A DNA stretch of 64,000 bases from Nocardioides sp. zg-1228. GTDB lineage: Bacteria > Actinomycetota > Actinomycetes > Propionibacteriales > Nocardioidaceae. Under the pieces are notes generated by a model. It was not told where the DNA came from. It made no database searches and saw only the letters and a list, made by a program, of their open reading frames with translations. Made by a program: the position numbers and the translations under genes. The DNA is taken from contig NZ_CP070961.1 in the NCBI RefSeq assembly GCF_017086465.1, positions 1,550,001 through 1,614,000 on the forward strand, given 5' to 3'. Shown in pieces: positions 16,214 through 24,534 of this stretch. How positions within the stretch are numbered: the first letter of the stretch is position 1; each line of letters opens with the position of its first letter.

Positions 16214-16978
16214 TCAGCCAGTGGCGGCGGCCAGGACCAGCACGGCGAAGGTGACCTCCACGGCCGCGCCGAGCACGTCGCCGGTGATGCCGCCGAGGCG
16301 GCGTACGCACCGCAGCAGCAGGGCCAGCACGACGGCCACCGCAGCCGCCAGTCCCACCACGGTCGATGCGGCCGAGCCGAGCCCGTGGCCCGCGAGGGCC
16401 GCGGCCGCGCCGCAGACCAGGAGCGACGCGACGGCGGCGACGACCGGCACCGAGCCGACGTGCGTCGCTCCCAGGCCGTCCGGGCGTGCCGCGGGCACAC
16501 CGCGCACGCACGAGACGGTCAGCGCGACGCGCGAGACGCACACCAGCAGCCCGACGACCCACCAGCCCCGGTCGTCGCGCACCACGGCCGTCAGCCCGGC
16601 CGCCTGGAGCCCGGCGACGAGCACCACGGCGACCACCCCGGCCGGGCCGACCGGGCCGGTGCGCATCACCTCCAGCGAGCGGGCGGGGGAGTAGGAGGCG
16701 GTGAGCCCGTCGGCGGTGTCGGCGAGCCCGTCCCAGTGGAACGCCCGGGTGCCGAGGGCCAGCGTCAGCACCACGACGTACGCCGTCGCAAGCGGAGGCA
16801 GGCCGATCCAGCCGCCGACCAGCACCACGACCGCCGCGGCGGCCGCGAGCGGCAGCACGGCCAGCGGCGCGAGAGCCATCGCCAGCCCGGCGACCCCGCG
16901 GTCGACCCGGCTCGGGGGCGGGACCCGCACGGCGGTGAGGGTCCCGGTCGCGAGCAGCCAGGCGTCGCGCACGATCAC
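16214..16978 (-). CDS. cobS: Adenosylcobinamide-GDP ribazoletransferase (cobalamin synthase)
   Basis: CobS is the membrane enzyme that joins adenosylcobinamide-GDP and alpha-ribazole (phosphate) to make the cobalamin coenzyme. The 254-residue protein has several membrane helices and the conserved loop FHWDGLADTADGL with the metal-binding DxxxD pattern at about 66-80, followed by EVMRTGPVGP. It starts with GTG 16978, which overlaps the TGA of cobT by 4 bp, so the two genes are translationally coupled. Confidence 0.93.
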   Translation of the reverse strand: MIVRDAWLLATGTLTAVRVPPPSRVDRGVAGLAMALAPLAVLPLAAAAAVVVLVGGWIGLPPLATAYVVVLTLALGTRAFHWDGLADTADGLTASYSPARSLEVMRTGPVGPAGVVAVVLVAGLQAAGLTAVVRDDRGWWVVGLLVCVSRVALTVSCVRGVPAARPDGLGATHVGSVPVVAAVASLLVCGAAAALAGHGLGSAASTVVGLAAAVAVVLALLLRCVRRLGGITGDVLGAAVEVTFAVLVLAAATG

Positions 16979-18015
16979 GAAGGCATGATCTCCGACAGCA
17001 GCGCCACTTCGCGCAGGACGGCGATCGCCGAGCGCAGCACCGGGACGGCGGCGACCGCACCGGACCCCTCGCCCAGCCGCATGCCGAGGTCGAGGACCGG
17101 CTCCAGGCCCAGGGACTTCAGGGCGTGCGCCTGCGCCGGCTCGGTCGAGCGGTGCCCGGCCAGCCACCACGCCGCGGCGCCCGGCGCGTGCGCCTCGGCC
17201 ACGACCGCGCAGGCGAGCGACATCAGGCCGTCGAGGAGGACCGGGACGCCCCGCGTGGACGCCTCGACCAGGAAGCCGACGGTGGCGGCCAGGTCGGCGC
17301 TGCCGAGCGCGGCGAGCACCTCGACCGGGTCGGACGTGCGGCCCTGCGCGCGGGCCAGCGCCTGCTCGATCACGTCGCGCTTGCGGCGCCACCCGTCGTC
17401 GTCGATGCCGGTGCCGCGACCGGTCACCTCGTCGGCGGGCAGCCCGAGCACGGTCGCGACGAGAGCCGCCGCGGCCGTGGTGTTGCCGATGCCGAGGTCG
17501 CCGGTCATGAGCAGCTGGGCGCCGTCGTCGATCTGCTCCGCGGCGAGCTCGGCGCCGAGGGCGAGCGAGCGCTCGGCCTCGTCGCGCGTCAGGGCGTCGG
17601 CCAGGTGGATGGGCTCGGAGCCGCGGCGCACCTTGCGGGCGGTGACCGCGTCGGGCAGGTCGTCGAGGTCGGCGTCGACGGCGACGTCGACCACGCTCAC
17701 CGCGACGCCGTGCGCACGCGCCAGCGCGCTCACGCCCGCGCTCCCCGCCACGAGGGTGCGCACCATCGCCTCGGTCACGGCCGCCGGGTAGGCGGACACG
17801 CCGTGGGCGGCGACGCCGTGGTCGCCCGCCAGCACCACGAGGCGGACGTCGGTCAGCGGGCGCGGGGGCACGACGCCCTGCGCGGCGCACAGCCACGCCC
17901 CGAGCTCGCCGAGACGGCCGAGCGCCCCCGGTGGGGTGGCGAGTGCGGCGACGCGATCGCGCGCGAGGGTGGCGATCTCGGACGGGGGCGGGGCGATGCG
18001 CGGCGACTGGGTCAT
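16975..18015 (-). CDS. cobT: Nicotinate-nucleotide:dimethylbenzimidazole phosphoribosyltransferase
   Basis: CobT makes alpha-ribazole phosphate from dimethylbenzimidazole and nicotinate mononucleotide. The 346-residue protein matches the family along its length: PPGALGRLGELG near residue 30, VVLAGDHGVAAHGVSAYP (substrate pocket), MTGDLGIGNTTAAAAL, and the C-terminal MRLGEGSGAV with the catalytic Glu. The gene starts with ATG 18015 and leads into cobS with a 4-bp overlap. No cobalamin riboswitch is seen in the 54 bp upstream. Confidence 0.95.
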   Translation of the reverse strand: MTQSPRIAPPPSEIATLARDRVAALATPPGALGRLGELGAWLCAAQGVVPPRPLTDVRLVVLAGDHGVAAHGVSAYPAAVTEAMVRTLVAGSAGVSALARAHGVAVSVVDVAVDADLDDLPDAVTARKVRRGSEPIHLADALTRDEAERSLALGAELAAEQIDDGAQLLMTGDLGIGNTTAAAALVATVLGLPADEVTGRGTGIDDDGWRRKRDVIEQALARAQGRTSDPVEVLAALGSADLAATVGFLVEASTRGVPVLLDGLMSLACAVVAEAHAPGAAAWWLAGHRSTEPAQAHALKSLGLEPVLDLGMRLGEGSGAVAAVPVLRSAIAVLREVALLSEIMPS

Positions 18016-18069
18016 GGCGCCACCAGCCTAGTGAGGCGCGCGCCCGGACGGCCTGCGAGTCTTGCCCGG

Positions 18070-18594
18070 GTGACCGGCCACTCCGTCCTGCAGCTCCCGG
18101 TGCCGGCGCTCGAGGAGTGGGTGCGCGAGCGCACCGCCCACTACGACGCCGGTTTCGTCTCGACCGACGCGCGCTTCGGGCACGCGCACATCACCGCGCT
18201 CGGTCCCTTCGCGCCCAGCCCCACCGACGCGGACCTCGGCACGGTCGCGGCGATCGCGGCCGCGACCCCGCCGGTCGCGGTCAGGCTGGCGCGGCTGGAC
18301 CAGTTCCCCAGCGGGATCATCCACCTCGTGCCGGAGCCCGACGAGGCGCTCCGAGACCTGACCGCGCGCCTTGTCGCGGCGTTCCCCGCGTGGCCGCCGT
18401 ACGGCGGGGAGTTCGGCAGCGACGTGCGCCCCCACCTGACCGTGGACGCGGCCTCCGACGACGTCGACCTGGCCTCCACCGCCGCGCGGCTCGCCGACGT
18501 CGTGCCCGTCGACGTCGTGCTCGACCGGCTCCAGCTCGCCTGGTGGGAGACCGACCGCTGCCATGTGCTGGCGGAGTGGCCGCTCGGTCGGTGA
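18070..18594 (+). CDS. 2H phosphoesterase (2'-5' RNA ligase superfamily)
   Basis: The 174-residue protein starts at GTG 18070. It has the two H-x-T motifs that define the 2H fold: HITALGP at about 40 and HLTVDAA at about 122. It ends with a family-like WWETDRCHVLAEWPL strand. Such enzymes open or form 2'-5' or cyclic phosphodiester bonds; the natural substrate here is unknown. It is divergent from cobT and begins a run of plus-strand genes. Confidence 0.8.
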   Translation: MTGHSVLQLPVPALEEWVRERTAHYDAGFVSTDARFGHAHITALGPFAPSPTDADLGTVAAIAAATPPVAVRLARLDQFPSGIIHLVPEPDEALRDLTARLVAAFPAWPPYGGEFGSDVRPHLTVDAASDDVDLASTAARLADVVPVDVVLDRLQLAWWETDRCHVLAEWPLGR

Positions 18595-18616
18595 CCGGAC
18601 GTGCGAGGATCACCGC

Positions 18617-18820
18617 ATGGCTACCTGGGCACACCTCGAGATCACCGTCGACGACCAGGGCAACGTGGAGGTCGGCGGCTACAACGCCGACCCCGAGGCC
18701 CTCGTGGAGGACACCGAGTCGTGGGAGGACCTGCTGTCCACCCTCGGCCTCAGCGGCTGGGAGCTGGTGCAGGTCATCCCGGGCGTCGAGACCACCTACT
18801 GGTTCAAGCGCCAGTCCTGA
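18617..18820 (+). CDS. Small DUF4177-like protein
   Basis: This 67-residue protein starts at ATG 18617. It has a strand at the start (ATWAHLEITVDD) and ends in SGWELVQVIPGVETTYWFKR. The GWELV then YxFKR spacing is that of small DUF4177-type proteins, whose function is unknown. It lies 22 bp after the 2H gene and 7 bp before the aldolase-like gene, so it probably belongs to the same transcript. Confidence 0.7.
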   Translation: MATWAHLEITVDDQGNVEVGGYNADPEALVEDTESWEDLLSTLGLSGWELVQVIPGVETTYWFKRQS

Positions 18821-18827
18821 TCCCGGC

Positions 18828-19928
18828 GTGAGCGAGGTCCACGACCGCTTCCGGTCGGCGTCGGCGGGCGCCGAGTGGATCTTCCACCGTCCGCCGTCGA
18901 CGCCCGCGGCGATGCTGCGCGACCTCGCCGACTTCGCCGAGGCCCACGACATCGGGTGGGACCGCTACGGCGAGCGCGGGGCCGTCGCCGAGCTCGAGGC
19001 GCGGGTCGCCGGCCTGCTCGGCAAGCCGGCGGCGGTGATGTTCCCCAGCGGCGTGATGGCCCAGCAGGCCACCCTGCGCGCGTGGTGCGACCGCGCGGGC
19101 TCACGCCGCGTCGCCCTGCCCGACCTGTCGCACCTCGTGCGGCACGAGCAGGACGGTCCCCGGCGGGTGCTCGGCCTGGAGCTGGAGTGGCTCACCACCG
19201 GCCCCCGCACCGCCACCGACGAGGACCTCGCCGCCGTCGGCGGCCGGCTCGGGGCGGCGCTGGTCGAGCTGCCGCTGCGCGACGCCGGCTGTCTGCTGCC
19301 GCCGTGGGACGAGCTCGTCGCCCTCTCCGCCGCCGCCCGCGAGCGCCGGGTGCGGCTGCACGCCGACGGGGCCCGGATCTGGGAGTCGGTCTCCTACTGG
19401 GGCCGCGACCTGGCCGAGGTGGCCGAGCTGTTCGACTCGGTCTACGTCTCGCTCTACAAGGGGCTCGGCGGCTCGAGCGGGGCACTGGTCGCCTGCCCCG
19501 AGGACCTCGCCGGCGAGCTGCGGTCGTGGCGGCAGCGGATGGGCGGCACGCTCTACTCCATGACGACGGCGGCGCTCGGCGGGCTGAAGGGCCTCGACGA
19601 GCACCTGTCCGACTTCGCAGAGCATCGGGCCTGGGCGGTCGCGCTGGCGGTGGCGCTGCGCGAGCGCGGCTTCCGCACCGTGCCCGACGAGCCCCACATC
19701 GCCACCTTCCTGGCCTACGCGCCCGGCACGGCCGAGGAGGTCAACGAGCGCGTCATCGCCTTCGTCGAGGAGCGTGGCCTCGTCCCGTGCGGGCTGTGGA
19801 GCGGCGCCGACGTGCCGGGCTGGGTGCAGACGGAGCTGACCTGCTACGAGTCGGCGTCCCGGCGCGACCCGGCCGAGGTGGCCGACACCATGGCCGCGGC
19901 CGTCGGGCTGGGCGCGGCTCACCCCTAG
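18828..19928 (+). CDS. Threonine aldolase / beta-eliminating lyase family PLP enzyme
   Basis: The 366-residue protein (GTG 18828) is a fold-type I PLP enzyme. It shows the N-terminal RYGERGAVAELEARVAGLLG, the PLP phosphate region (MFPSGVMAQQ), the Asp-binding strand VRLHADGARIWES, and the likely Schiff-base Lys in YVSLYKGLGGSSGAL. This is the layout of low-specificity threonine aldolases, which split threonine to glycine and acetaldehyde. Other beta-eliminating lyases share it, so the exact substrate is open. It overlaps no gene and is followed by ctlX after 56 bp. Confidence 0.82.
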   Translation: MSEVHDRFRSASAGAEWIFHRPPSTPAAMLRDLADFAEAHDIGWDRYGERGAVAELEARVAGLLGKPAAVMFPSGVMAQQATLRAWCDRAGSRRVALPDLSHLVRHEQDGPRRVLGLELEWLTTGPRTATDEDLAAVGGRLGAALVELPLRDAGCLLPPWDELVALSAAARERRVRLHADGARIWESVSYWGRDLAEVAELFDSVYVSLYKGLGGSSGALVACPEDLAGELRSWRQRMGGTLYSMTTAALGGLKGLDEHLSDFAEHRAWAVALAVALRERGFRTVPDEPHIATFLAYAPGTAEEVNERVIAFVEERGLVPCGLWSGADVPGWVQTELTCYESASRRDPAEVADTMAAAVGLGAAHP

Positions 19929-19984
19929 CCCGGCGTGGTCGCCGCGCCTCCGGGCGTCGCGGGGCCGTGGCCTACATTCCTCCC

Positions 19985-21019
19985 GTGAGTGCCCAGGCCC
20001 CAACCGCGGTGATCCTCGTCCGCGCGACCAGCTTCGTCCCCAACCCCGCGACCGCGGCCGACAACGCGTTCCAGTCCGAGGCCCCTGCGGGGCAGACCGA
20101 CTACACGACGGCCGAGAAGGCGCTGGCCGAGATGGACGCGCTGGCCGCGGCGCTGCGCGACGTCGGCGTACGGGTGCACGTCTTCGACGACGACGACCAC
20201 ACCCGCCCCGACAGCGTGTTCCCCAACAACTGGGTGTCCACCCACGCCGGTGGCACCGTGGCGGTCTACCCGATGTACGCCTCCAACCGCCGCCACGAGC
20301 GGCGTGCCGACGTCCTGGAGCTGCTGAAGTCGGAGTACCGCGTGCAGGCGATCATCGACTACTCCGGCCTGGAGCCCGACGGCGTCTTCCTCGAGGGCAC
20401 CGGCGCCATGGTGCTCGACCACGTCTCGCGGGTGGCCTACACCGCGCGCAGCCACCGCGCCGATGTCGCCGTGCTCGAGCGCTTCTGCACCGACTTCAAC
20501 TACGAGCCGATGGCCTTCGACGCCGTCGACTCCGACGGCGTGCCGGTCTACCACACCAACGTGCTGGCCTGCATCGGCACCGACGTCGCGCTGATCGCCC
20601 TGGAGATGATCCCCGACGAGCACCGCCGCGAGCAGGTGCGCGAGCGGCTCGCCGTCACCGGGCGGACCATCGTCGAGCTCACCGAGGCGCAGGTGCGCGA
20701 GTTCGCCGGCAACGCCGTCGAGCTGTGCGGCCGTACGCCCGACGGCAGGCGTCGCTACGTGATGGCGATGTCGGGCCGCGCCCGACGCTCGCTGCGCCCC
20801 GCGCAGGTGGCCGCCATCGAGGAGACGTGCGAGATCGTCTCGGTCGAGATCCCGACCATCGAGCTGGCCGGCGGGTCGGTGCGGTGCATGATCGCCGGCA
20901 TCCACCTCGACCGGCGCCCGCCGCTGGCGGAGGCCGAGCTCACCGAGGCCGTCGAGGCGATCAACGTCGACGACCCGATCACCCCCGACGGCCGCTACGT
21001 GGCCAAGGACTACGTCTGA
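19985..21019 (+). CDS. ctlX: Citrulline utilisation hydrolase CtlX type (amidinotransferase fold)
   Basis: The 344-residue protein is a guanidine-modifying enzyme of the penta-domain amidinotransferase superfamily. Signatures are RPDSVFPNNWVSTH, the EGTGAMVLDH segment with a catalytic-type Glu/Asp, YHTNVLACIG with the core His, and the final GGSVRCMIAGIH with the likely catalytic Cys. Members named CtlX are reported as citrulline-using hydrolases; related enzymes act on arginine or dimethylarginine. The start is GTG 19985, about 30 residues upstream of the common core. Confidence 0.82.
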   Translation: MSAQAPTAVILVRATSFVPNPATAADNAFQSEAPAGQTDYTTAEKALAEMDALAAALRDVGVRVHVFDDDDHTRPDSVFPNNWVSTHAGGTVAVYPMYASNRRHERRADVLELLKSEYRVQAIIDYSGLEPDGVFLEGTGAMVLDHVSRVAYTARSHRADVAVLERFCTDFNYEPMAFDAVDSDGVPVYHTNVLACIGTDVALIALEMIPDEHRREQVRERLAVTGRTIVELTEAQVREFAGNAVELCGRTPDGRRRYVMAMSGRARRSLRPAQVAAIEETCEIVSVEIPTIELAGGSVRCMIAGIHLDRRPPLAEAELTEAVEAINVDDPITPDGRYVAKDYV

Positions 21020-21074
21020 CCCGGACCGCGATCTGGGGGCACCGGATCGGCCTCCGCCGCCCCCTCGGCGACGG

Positions 21075-22403
21075 TCAGTGCCCGTGCCCGTGCCCGTGCC
21101 CGTGCCCGTGCCCGTGCCCGGTCCGCACGTCGAGCCAGACCAGGCGGTGGTCGGTGACCGGGAACGGGTAGGTGCCGACGAGGCGGAACAGGGGGTCGGC
21201 CGCGACCGGCCAGAACACGCCGGCGCCCGCGACCGCGAGGCGGCTGCTCGGCAGCACGTAGTCGACGCGCAGGTTGCCGGGGGCGTTGTCGGCGAAGTCG
21301 GCGGTGTCCTCGGCCGCCGGGCCGGTGTGGGTGAGGTTGGCGCCCCGGTCGCGTGCGGTGGCCTCGACCGCGCCGGCCGAGGTGGGGTGGGGATCCTGGA
21401 TGCCCGGGTGGTCGAGCAGCTGGAGGATCGCGTCGGCGTAGGAGTCGCCGTCGAACGGGTCGGCGTTCTGGTCTCCGGCGACCACGAAGTCCTGGCCGCG
21501 ACCGAGGCCACCCGTGGCGCCCTCGTCGTCGTAGATGTAGGACGCCGCCCGGCCGCCGCTGACGTAGTCGGCCCAGAAGCGGATCTCGTCGTGGTTGCGC
21601 CGCCCGTTGCGGTCCTCCGGGCCGTCGAAGCTCGGCGGCGTCGGGTGGGAGACGAGGAAGTGGACCGGCTTGCGCCCCGGGATGCGGATCGGCACGTCCC
21701 AGTGCGACTTCGAGGACAGCCGGAGGACGTCGAGCTCGGCGGGGGAGTACCAGCCGTCGGGCAGCACCGCGCCCCGCATGTCCTTCCACAGGAATCGCTG
21801 GAAGGTGCGCACCTCGTCGGTGGCGATCGGGTACTTCGAGTAGACGACCATGCCGTACTGCCCGGGGAACAGCCCGAACCCCAGGGAGTCGTCGCCGCCG
21901 GCTTGGGTGCCGGGGACGCCGACGACGCCGTTGTTGTCGAGGTCGTAGCCGCTCGGCACGCCGGTGTTGCTCGGCGCGACGTAGTAGTAGGGGTAGTCCA
22001 CCGGGGCGGCGCCGTTCTGGCCCACGGCGAGGTAGTTGTCGCGGAACAGCTCGGCCGCCTCACCGTCCGGCGCGTAGTCGAACTCGTTGACCAGCACCAC
22101 GTCGGCGTCGGCGCGCTGGATCGTCTCCGCGGCTCCGGCGGCCTGCGGGTTGCCGGGCGTCGAGAGGTCGGCGACCAGCCCGCCCTCGGTGCCGCGGTTG
22201 AGCGAGGCGTTGAAGGTGGCGAAGCGGACCTCGGTGGACCGGGGCGGCGTGCCGGGCTTGCCGGGCTTGGTGGGATTGCCGGGTTTGGCGCTGGCTGTGC
22301 CGCCCGGCCCTGCGGCCGGCGAGGCGAGCGCGGGCCCGCCGAGTCCGGCGACGGTGAGGGCCGCGACGGCGGCGAGGGCGAGGCGGGTGTGCCGAGAGCG
22401 CAT
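21075..22403 (-). CDS. Secreted endonuclease/exonuclease/phosphatase-fold protein with Gly-His tail
   Basis: The 442-residue protein has a signal peptide (about 1-28, cut near ALAS), a Gly/Pro/Lys linker, and an EEP domain: VRFATFNASL at its start, VVLVNEFDYA with the metal-binding Glu, FVVAGDQNADPFDG with the Asp/Asn pair, and the final FPVTDHRLVWLDV with the catalytic Asp-His. It should cut phosphodiester or phosphate bonds outside the cell. The last 14 residues are seven Gly-His units encoded by a perfect hexanucleotide repeat. Such a tail could bind Zn, Ni or Cu, which is inference. Confidence 0.85.
   Translation of the reverse strand: MRSRHTRLALAAVAALTVAGLGGPALASPAAGPGGTASAKPGNPTKPGKPGTPPRSTEVRFATFNASLNRGTEGGLVADLSTPGNPQAAGAAETIQRADADVVLVNEFDYAPDGEAAELFRDNYLAVGQNGAAPVDYPYYYVAPSNTGVPSGYDLDNNGVVGVPGTQAGGDDSLGFGLFPGQYGMVVYSKYPIATDEVRTFQRFLWKDMRGAVLPDGWYSPAELDVLRLSSKSHWDVPIRIPGRKPVHFLVSHPTPPSFDGPEDRNGRRNHDEIRFWADYVSGGRAASYIYDDEGATGGLGRGQDFVVAGDQNADPFDGDSYADAILQLLDHPGIQDPHPTSAGAVEATARDRGANLTHTGPAAEDTADFADNAPGNLRVDYVLPSSRLAVAGAGVFWPVAADPLFRLVGTYPFPVTDHRLVWLDVRTGHGHGHGHGHGHGH
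21078..21119. repeat. Seven perfect GTGCCC units
   Basis: A 42-bp hexanucleotide array encodes the Gly-His tail of the secreted EEP-fold protein on the minus strand and ends directly at its stop codon. Perfect units without third-base variation suggest recent growth by slippage, and the copy number may vary between strains. Confidence 0.9.
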
Positions 22404-22523
22404 GGGGGTGGGTGCCTTCCGAGTCAGGGGGTCGCCAACGTACGACGCAGCCGCCCGGTCGTGGAAGACGGGTGCGGCCGTCCACATCGCTGCCAGGGCA
22501 CCGACCCCACGACGGGCCCTGCG

Positions 22524-23150
22524 ATGCTGTCGCCCGTGATCCCCAGCCCCCGGCGTACGGCCATGCTCCTCGTCGGGTGCGTCGTGCTCGGCACCGGCGT
22601 CGCGCTGCTGCTGGCGGCCGACCTGGGCTCCGACGGGTACTCGACGTTCGTCAACGGCCTCACCCTCACCTCCGGGGTGGCCTTCTGGATCGTCAACCTG
22701 GTGGTCGGCGTGGTGCTGGTGCTGCTGGCGATGCTGCGCGGGGTCCGCCCGGGGGTGGGCACCGTCGTGCAGGTGGTGCTCGTGGGCATCGTCGTGTCGG
22801 CGGTGCTCGACCTGCTGGCGACGCCGGACGCGCTGGGGTGGCGCGTGGCGCTGCTCGTCGCGGCGTTCCCGCTGCTCGCGGTGGGCATCGCGCTCTACCT
22901 CGGCAGCCACACCGGCGCCGGTCCGGCGGAGGCGGCGGCTCTCGCGTGGGACCCGCCGGTGCCCTTCCGGTGGAGCTACAGCGTCGTGCAGGGCGGGGGA
23001 GCGCTGGGCGGCTGGCTGCTCGGCGCGACCGTGGGGGTGGGGACGCTCGCGGTGATCCTGCTCCTCGGTCCAGCGGTGGACCTCACGGCGCGGATCCTGT
23101 CGCTGGATCTCCACCAGGAGGCGGATCCCGCCGATCAGCGGTCGACCTAG
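22524..23150 (+). CDS. YczE/YitT-like integral membrane protein
   Basis: The 208-residue protein (ATG 22524; GTG 22536 is an option) has five hydrophobic segments, starting with LLVGCVVLGTGVALLLAADLGSDGYSTF broken over the first helix and loop. The short LGSDGYSTFVNGLTL motif after helix 1 is typical of YczE-type proteins. Function is unknown. It is divergent from the secreted EEP gene, and its stop lies 10 bp before the GPP34 gene, so the last two are likely co-transcribed. Confidence 0.75.
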   Translation: MLSPVIPSPRRTAMLLVGCVVLGTGVALLLAADLGSDGYSTFVNGLTLTSGVAFWIVNLVVGVVLVLLAMLRGVRPGVGTVVQVVLVGIVVSAVLDLLATPDALGWRVALLVAAFPLLAVGIALYLGSHTGAGPAEAAALAWDPPVPFRWSYSVVQGGGALGGWLLGATVGVGTLAVILLLGPAVDLTARILSLDLHQEADPADQRST

Positions 23151-23160
23151 TCTGAGCGCC

Positions 23161-23823
23161 ATGTTGATCTGCGAGGAGCTGTTCCTGCTGCTGCGACGCG
23201 ACGACGGCAAGCCCGAGAGCGCCATGGCGCACCGGGGCTACGGCCTGGCCGCGGCCATCGTCACCGACCTGGTGGTCGCGGAGCGGATCACCCTGAGCGA
23301 CGACAAGGACCCCCGGATGACGGTGCTCGTGCCGGGACCGGTCGGGCACCCGGCGCTCGACGCGGCGATGGCGCGCCTGGAGCAGAAGGACGGCAAGAAG
23401 CTGTCGTCGCTGGTGACCGACGGCAAGCTCGCCGTCGAGCGCGAGGTGGCGGTGGCACTCGAGGCGGCCGGGACGATCGACATCGAGGAGAAGCGCGCGC
23501 TCGGCCTGGTGCCGGAGAAGTACCCCGTGCGCGATCCCGAGCCGGAGCGACGGGTCCGCGAGCGGCTGCGTGCGGTCCTGCTGGGCAGCACCCCGACGCC
23601 CGCCGACGCGAGCCTGCTCTGCATCCTGCAGGGTCTCGAGGTGGCGCCGAAGGTGCTCGAGGACGAGTCGGGGGCCCTGGGCAGGAAGGACCTCAAGCGG
23701 CGCATCGCGGAGATCTCCACCGACGTCGTCGCCGGCGAGGCGGTGGCGAAGGCCGTGGCGGCGATGAACGTGGCCATGATGACCGCCGTCGTCGTGCCGA
23801 TCGTGGTGACGAGCGGCAACTGA
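23161..23823 (+). CDS. GPP34 (GOLPH3/Vps74-like) phosphoprotein family
   Basis: The 220-residue protein opens with LICEELFLLLRRDDGKP and GYGLAAAIVTDLVVAERITL, the N-terminal helix bundle of GPP34 proteins, and has VPEKYPVRDPEPERRVRERL at its middle. A hydrophobic C-terminal helix (AAMNVAMMTAVVVPIVV) could touch the membrane. Eukaryotic GOLPH3 binds phosphatidylinositol-4-phosphate; the bacterial role is not known. The start is ATG 23161, 10 bp after the membrane gene. Confidence 0.85.
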   Translation: MLICEELFLLLRRDDGKPESAMAHRGYGLAAAIVTDLVVAERITLSDDKDPRMTVLVPGPVGHPALDAAMARLEQKDGKKLSSLVTDGKLAVEREVAVALEAAGTIDIEEKRALGLVPEKYPVRDPEPERRVRERLRAVLLGSTPTPADASLLCILQGLEVAPKVLEDESGALGRKDLKRRIAEISTDVVAGEAVAKAVAAMNVAMMTAVVVPIVVTSGN

Positions 23824-23863
23824 TCGCGGCGCCGCCGTGGTCTGCCGGGTCCGGACGTGGAGC

Positions 23864-23910
23864 GGTCGCGAGACCGCAGCACACTGCGCAAGGGCTGCGG
23901 TCCCGCGACC
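23864..23910. terminator. Two-way terminator hairpin between GPP34 and hsp20
   Basis: The 17-nt arms at 23864-23880 and 23894-23910 match at 16 positions around a 13-nt loop. It lies between two convergent genes, 40 bp after the GPP34 stop and 35 bp from the hsp20 stop. No long T-tract follows, as is common in very GC-rich genomes. Confidence 0.75.
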
Positions 23911-23945
23911 AGGGGCGAGGGATCGGGCGACGGATCGGGCGAGGA

Positions 23946-24383
23946 TCAGGCGCTCAGCTCGGCGTGCTCGCTGCCGCGCCCCGATCCCGTCTGGGTGATC
24001 TCGATCTTGCGGGGCTTGGCCTTCTCGGCGACCGGGACGATCAGCCGCAGCACGCCGTCGGTGTAGGACGCCTCGATCCGCTCGAGGTCGAGGTTGTCGC
24101 CCAGCACGAGCTGGCGGCTGAACGCGCCGCGCGGGCGCTCGGAGGCCAGCGGCTCCCAGTCGCCGTTGCGGGCGACGCGCTCGGCGCGCACGGTGAGCAC
24201 GTTGCGCTCGACGTCGAGGTCGATGGTGTCGGCGTTGACGCCGGGCAGGTCGAACTCGATGACGAAGCGGTCACCCTCGCGCCAGGCGTCCATCGGCATC
24301 ACCGCGGGACGGTTGGTCGTGCCCAGCAGCTGCTGGGTGAGCCGGTCGAGGTCACGGAACGGGTCAGTGGTGCGAAGCAACAT
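23946..24383 (-). CDS. Small heat-shock protein, Hsp20/alpha-crystallin family
   Basis: The 145-residue protein begins [15 protein letters not shown], the common N-terminus of actinobacterial Hsp20. The alpha-crystallin domain (about 38-130) contains [28 protein letters not shown] and the C-terminal groove signature [13 protein letters not shown], followed by the tail KPRKIEI with the I-x-I anchor. It acts as an ATP-independent holdase. The ribosome site is strong (AGGAGGAG, minus strand). The MerR/HspR-like gene lies divergent 151 bp away and is the obvious regulator. Confidence 0.93.
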   Translation of the reverse strand: MLLRTTDPFRDLDRLTQQLLGTTNRPAVMPMDAWREGDRFVIEFDLPGVNADTIDLDVERNVLTVRAERVARNGDWEPLASERPRGAFSRQLVLGDNLDLERIEASYTDGVLRLIVPVAEKAKPRKIEITQTGSGRGSEHAELSA

Positions 24384-24437
24384 CGTCTCCTCCTGGTTCG
24401 GTGCCGGGTGGACCGTGGGTCCACAACCTGTATTAAT

Positions 24438-24468
24438 GGTTATAGGTTTCTTATAGCCCATCTGTCAG
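24438..24468 (-). promoter_or_regulatory. hsp20 promoter with an overlapping imperfect dyad
   Basis: On the minus strand a -35 box CTGACA (24468-24463) and a -10 box TATAAC (24444-24439) are 18 bp apart in an unusually AT-rich stretch. An imperfect inverted repeat, GGTTATA-N7-TATAGCC (24438-24458), covers the -10. Its 7-bp arms and 7-bp spacer resemble the layout of HspR HAIR sites, but the sequence is different. The divergent MerR-type protein is the likely ligand. Confidence 0.45.
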
Positions 24469-24534
24469 ACTTGGTGCAAGCCCCTCGCGACACCGACGAG
24501 GGACGCGATCCCGACGACCCGAGGAGGTGCCCGC

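Noticed and set aside
18016..18069. Cobalamin riboswitch before cobT
   Set aside because: Only 54 bp separate cobT from the divergent gene, too short for the element, and no B12-box-like sequence was seen there or before cobU.
21078..21119. Repeat array as a CRISPR
   Set aside because: The units are contiguous 6-mers inside a coding region with no spacers.
24470..24480. CTTG-CAC-CAAG-like element as an HspR HAIR site
   Set aside because: HAIR sites need 7-bp arms with a 7-bp spacer (CTTGAGT type); only a 4-bp arm is present here.
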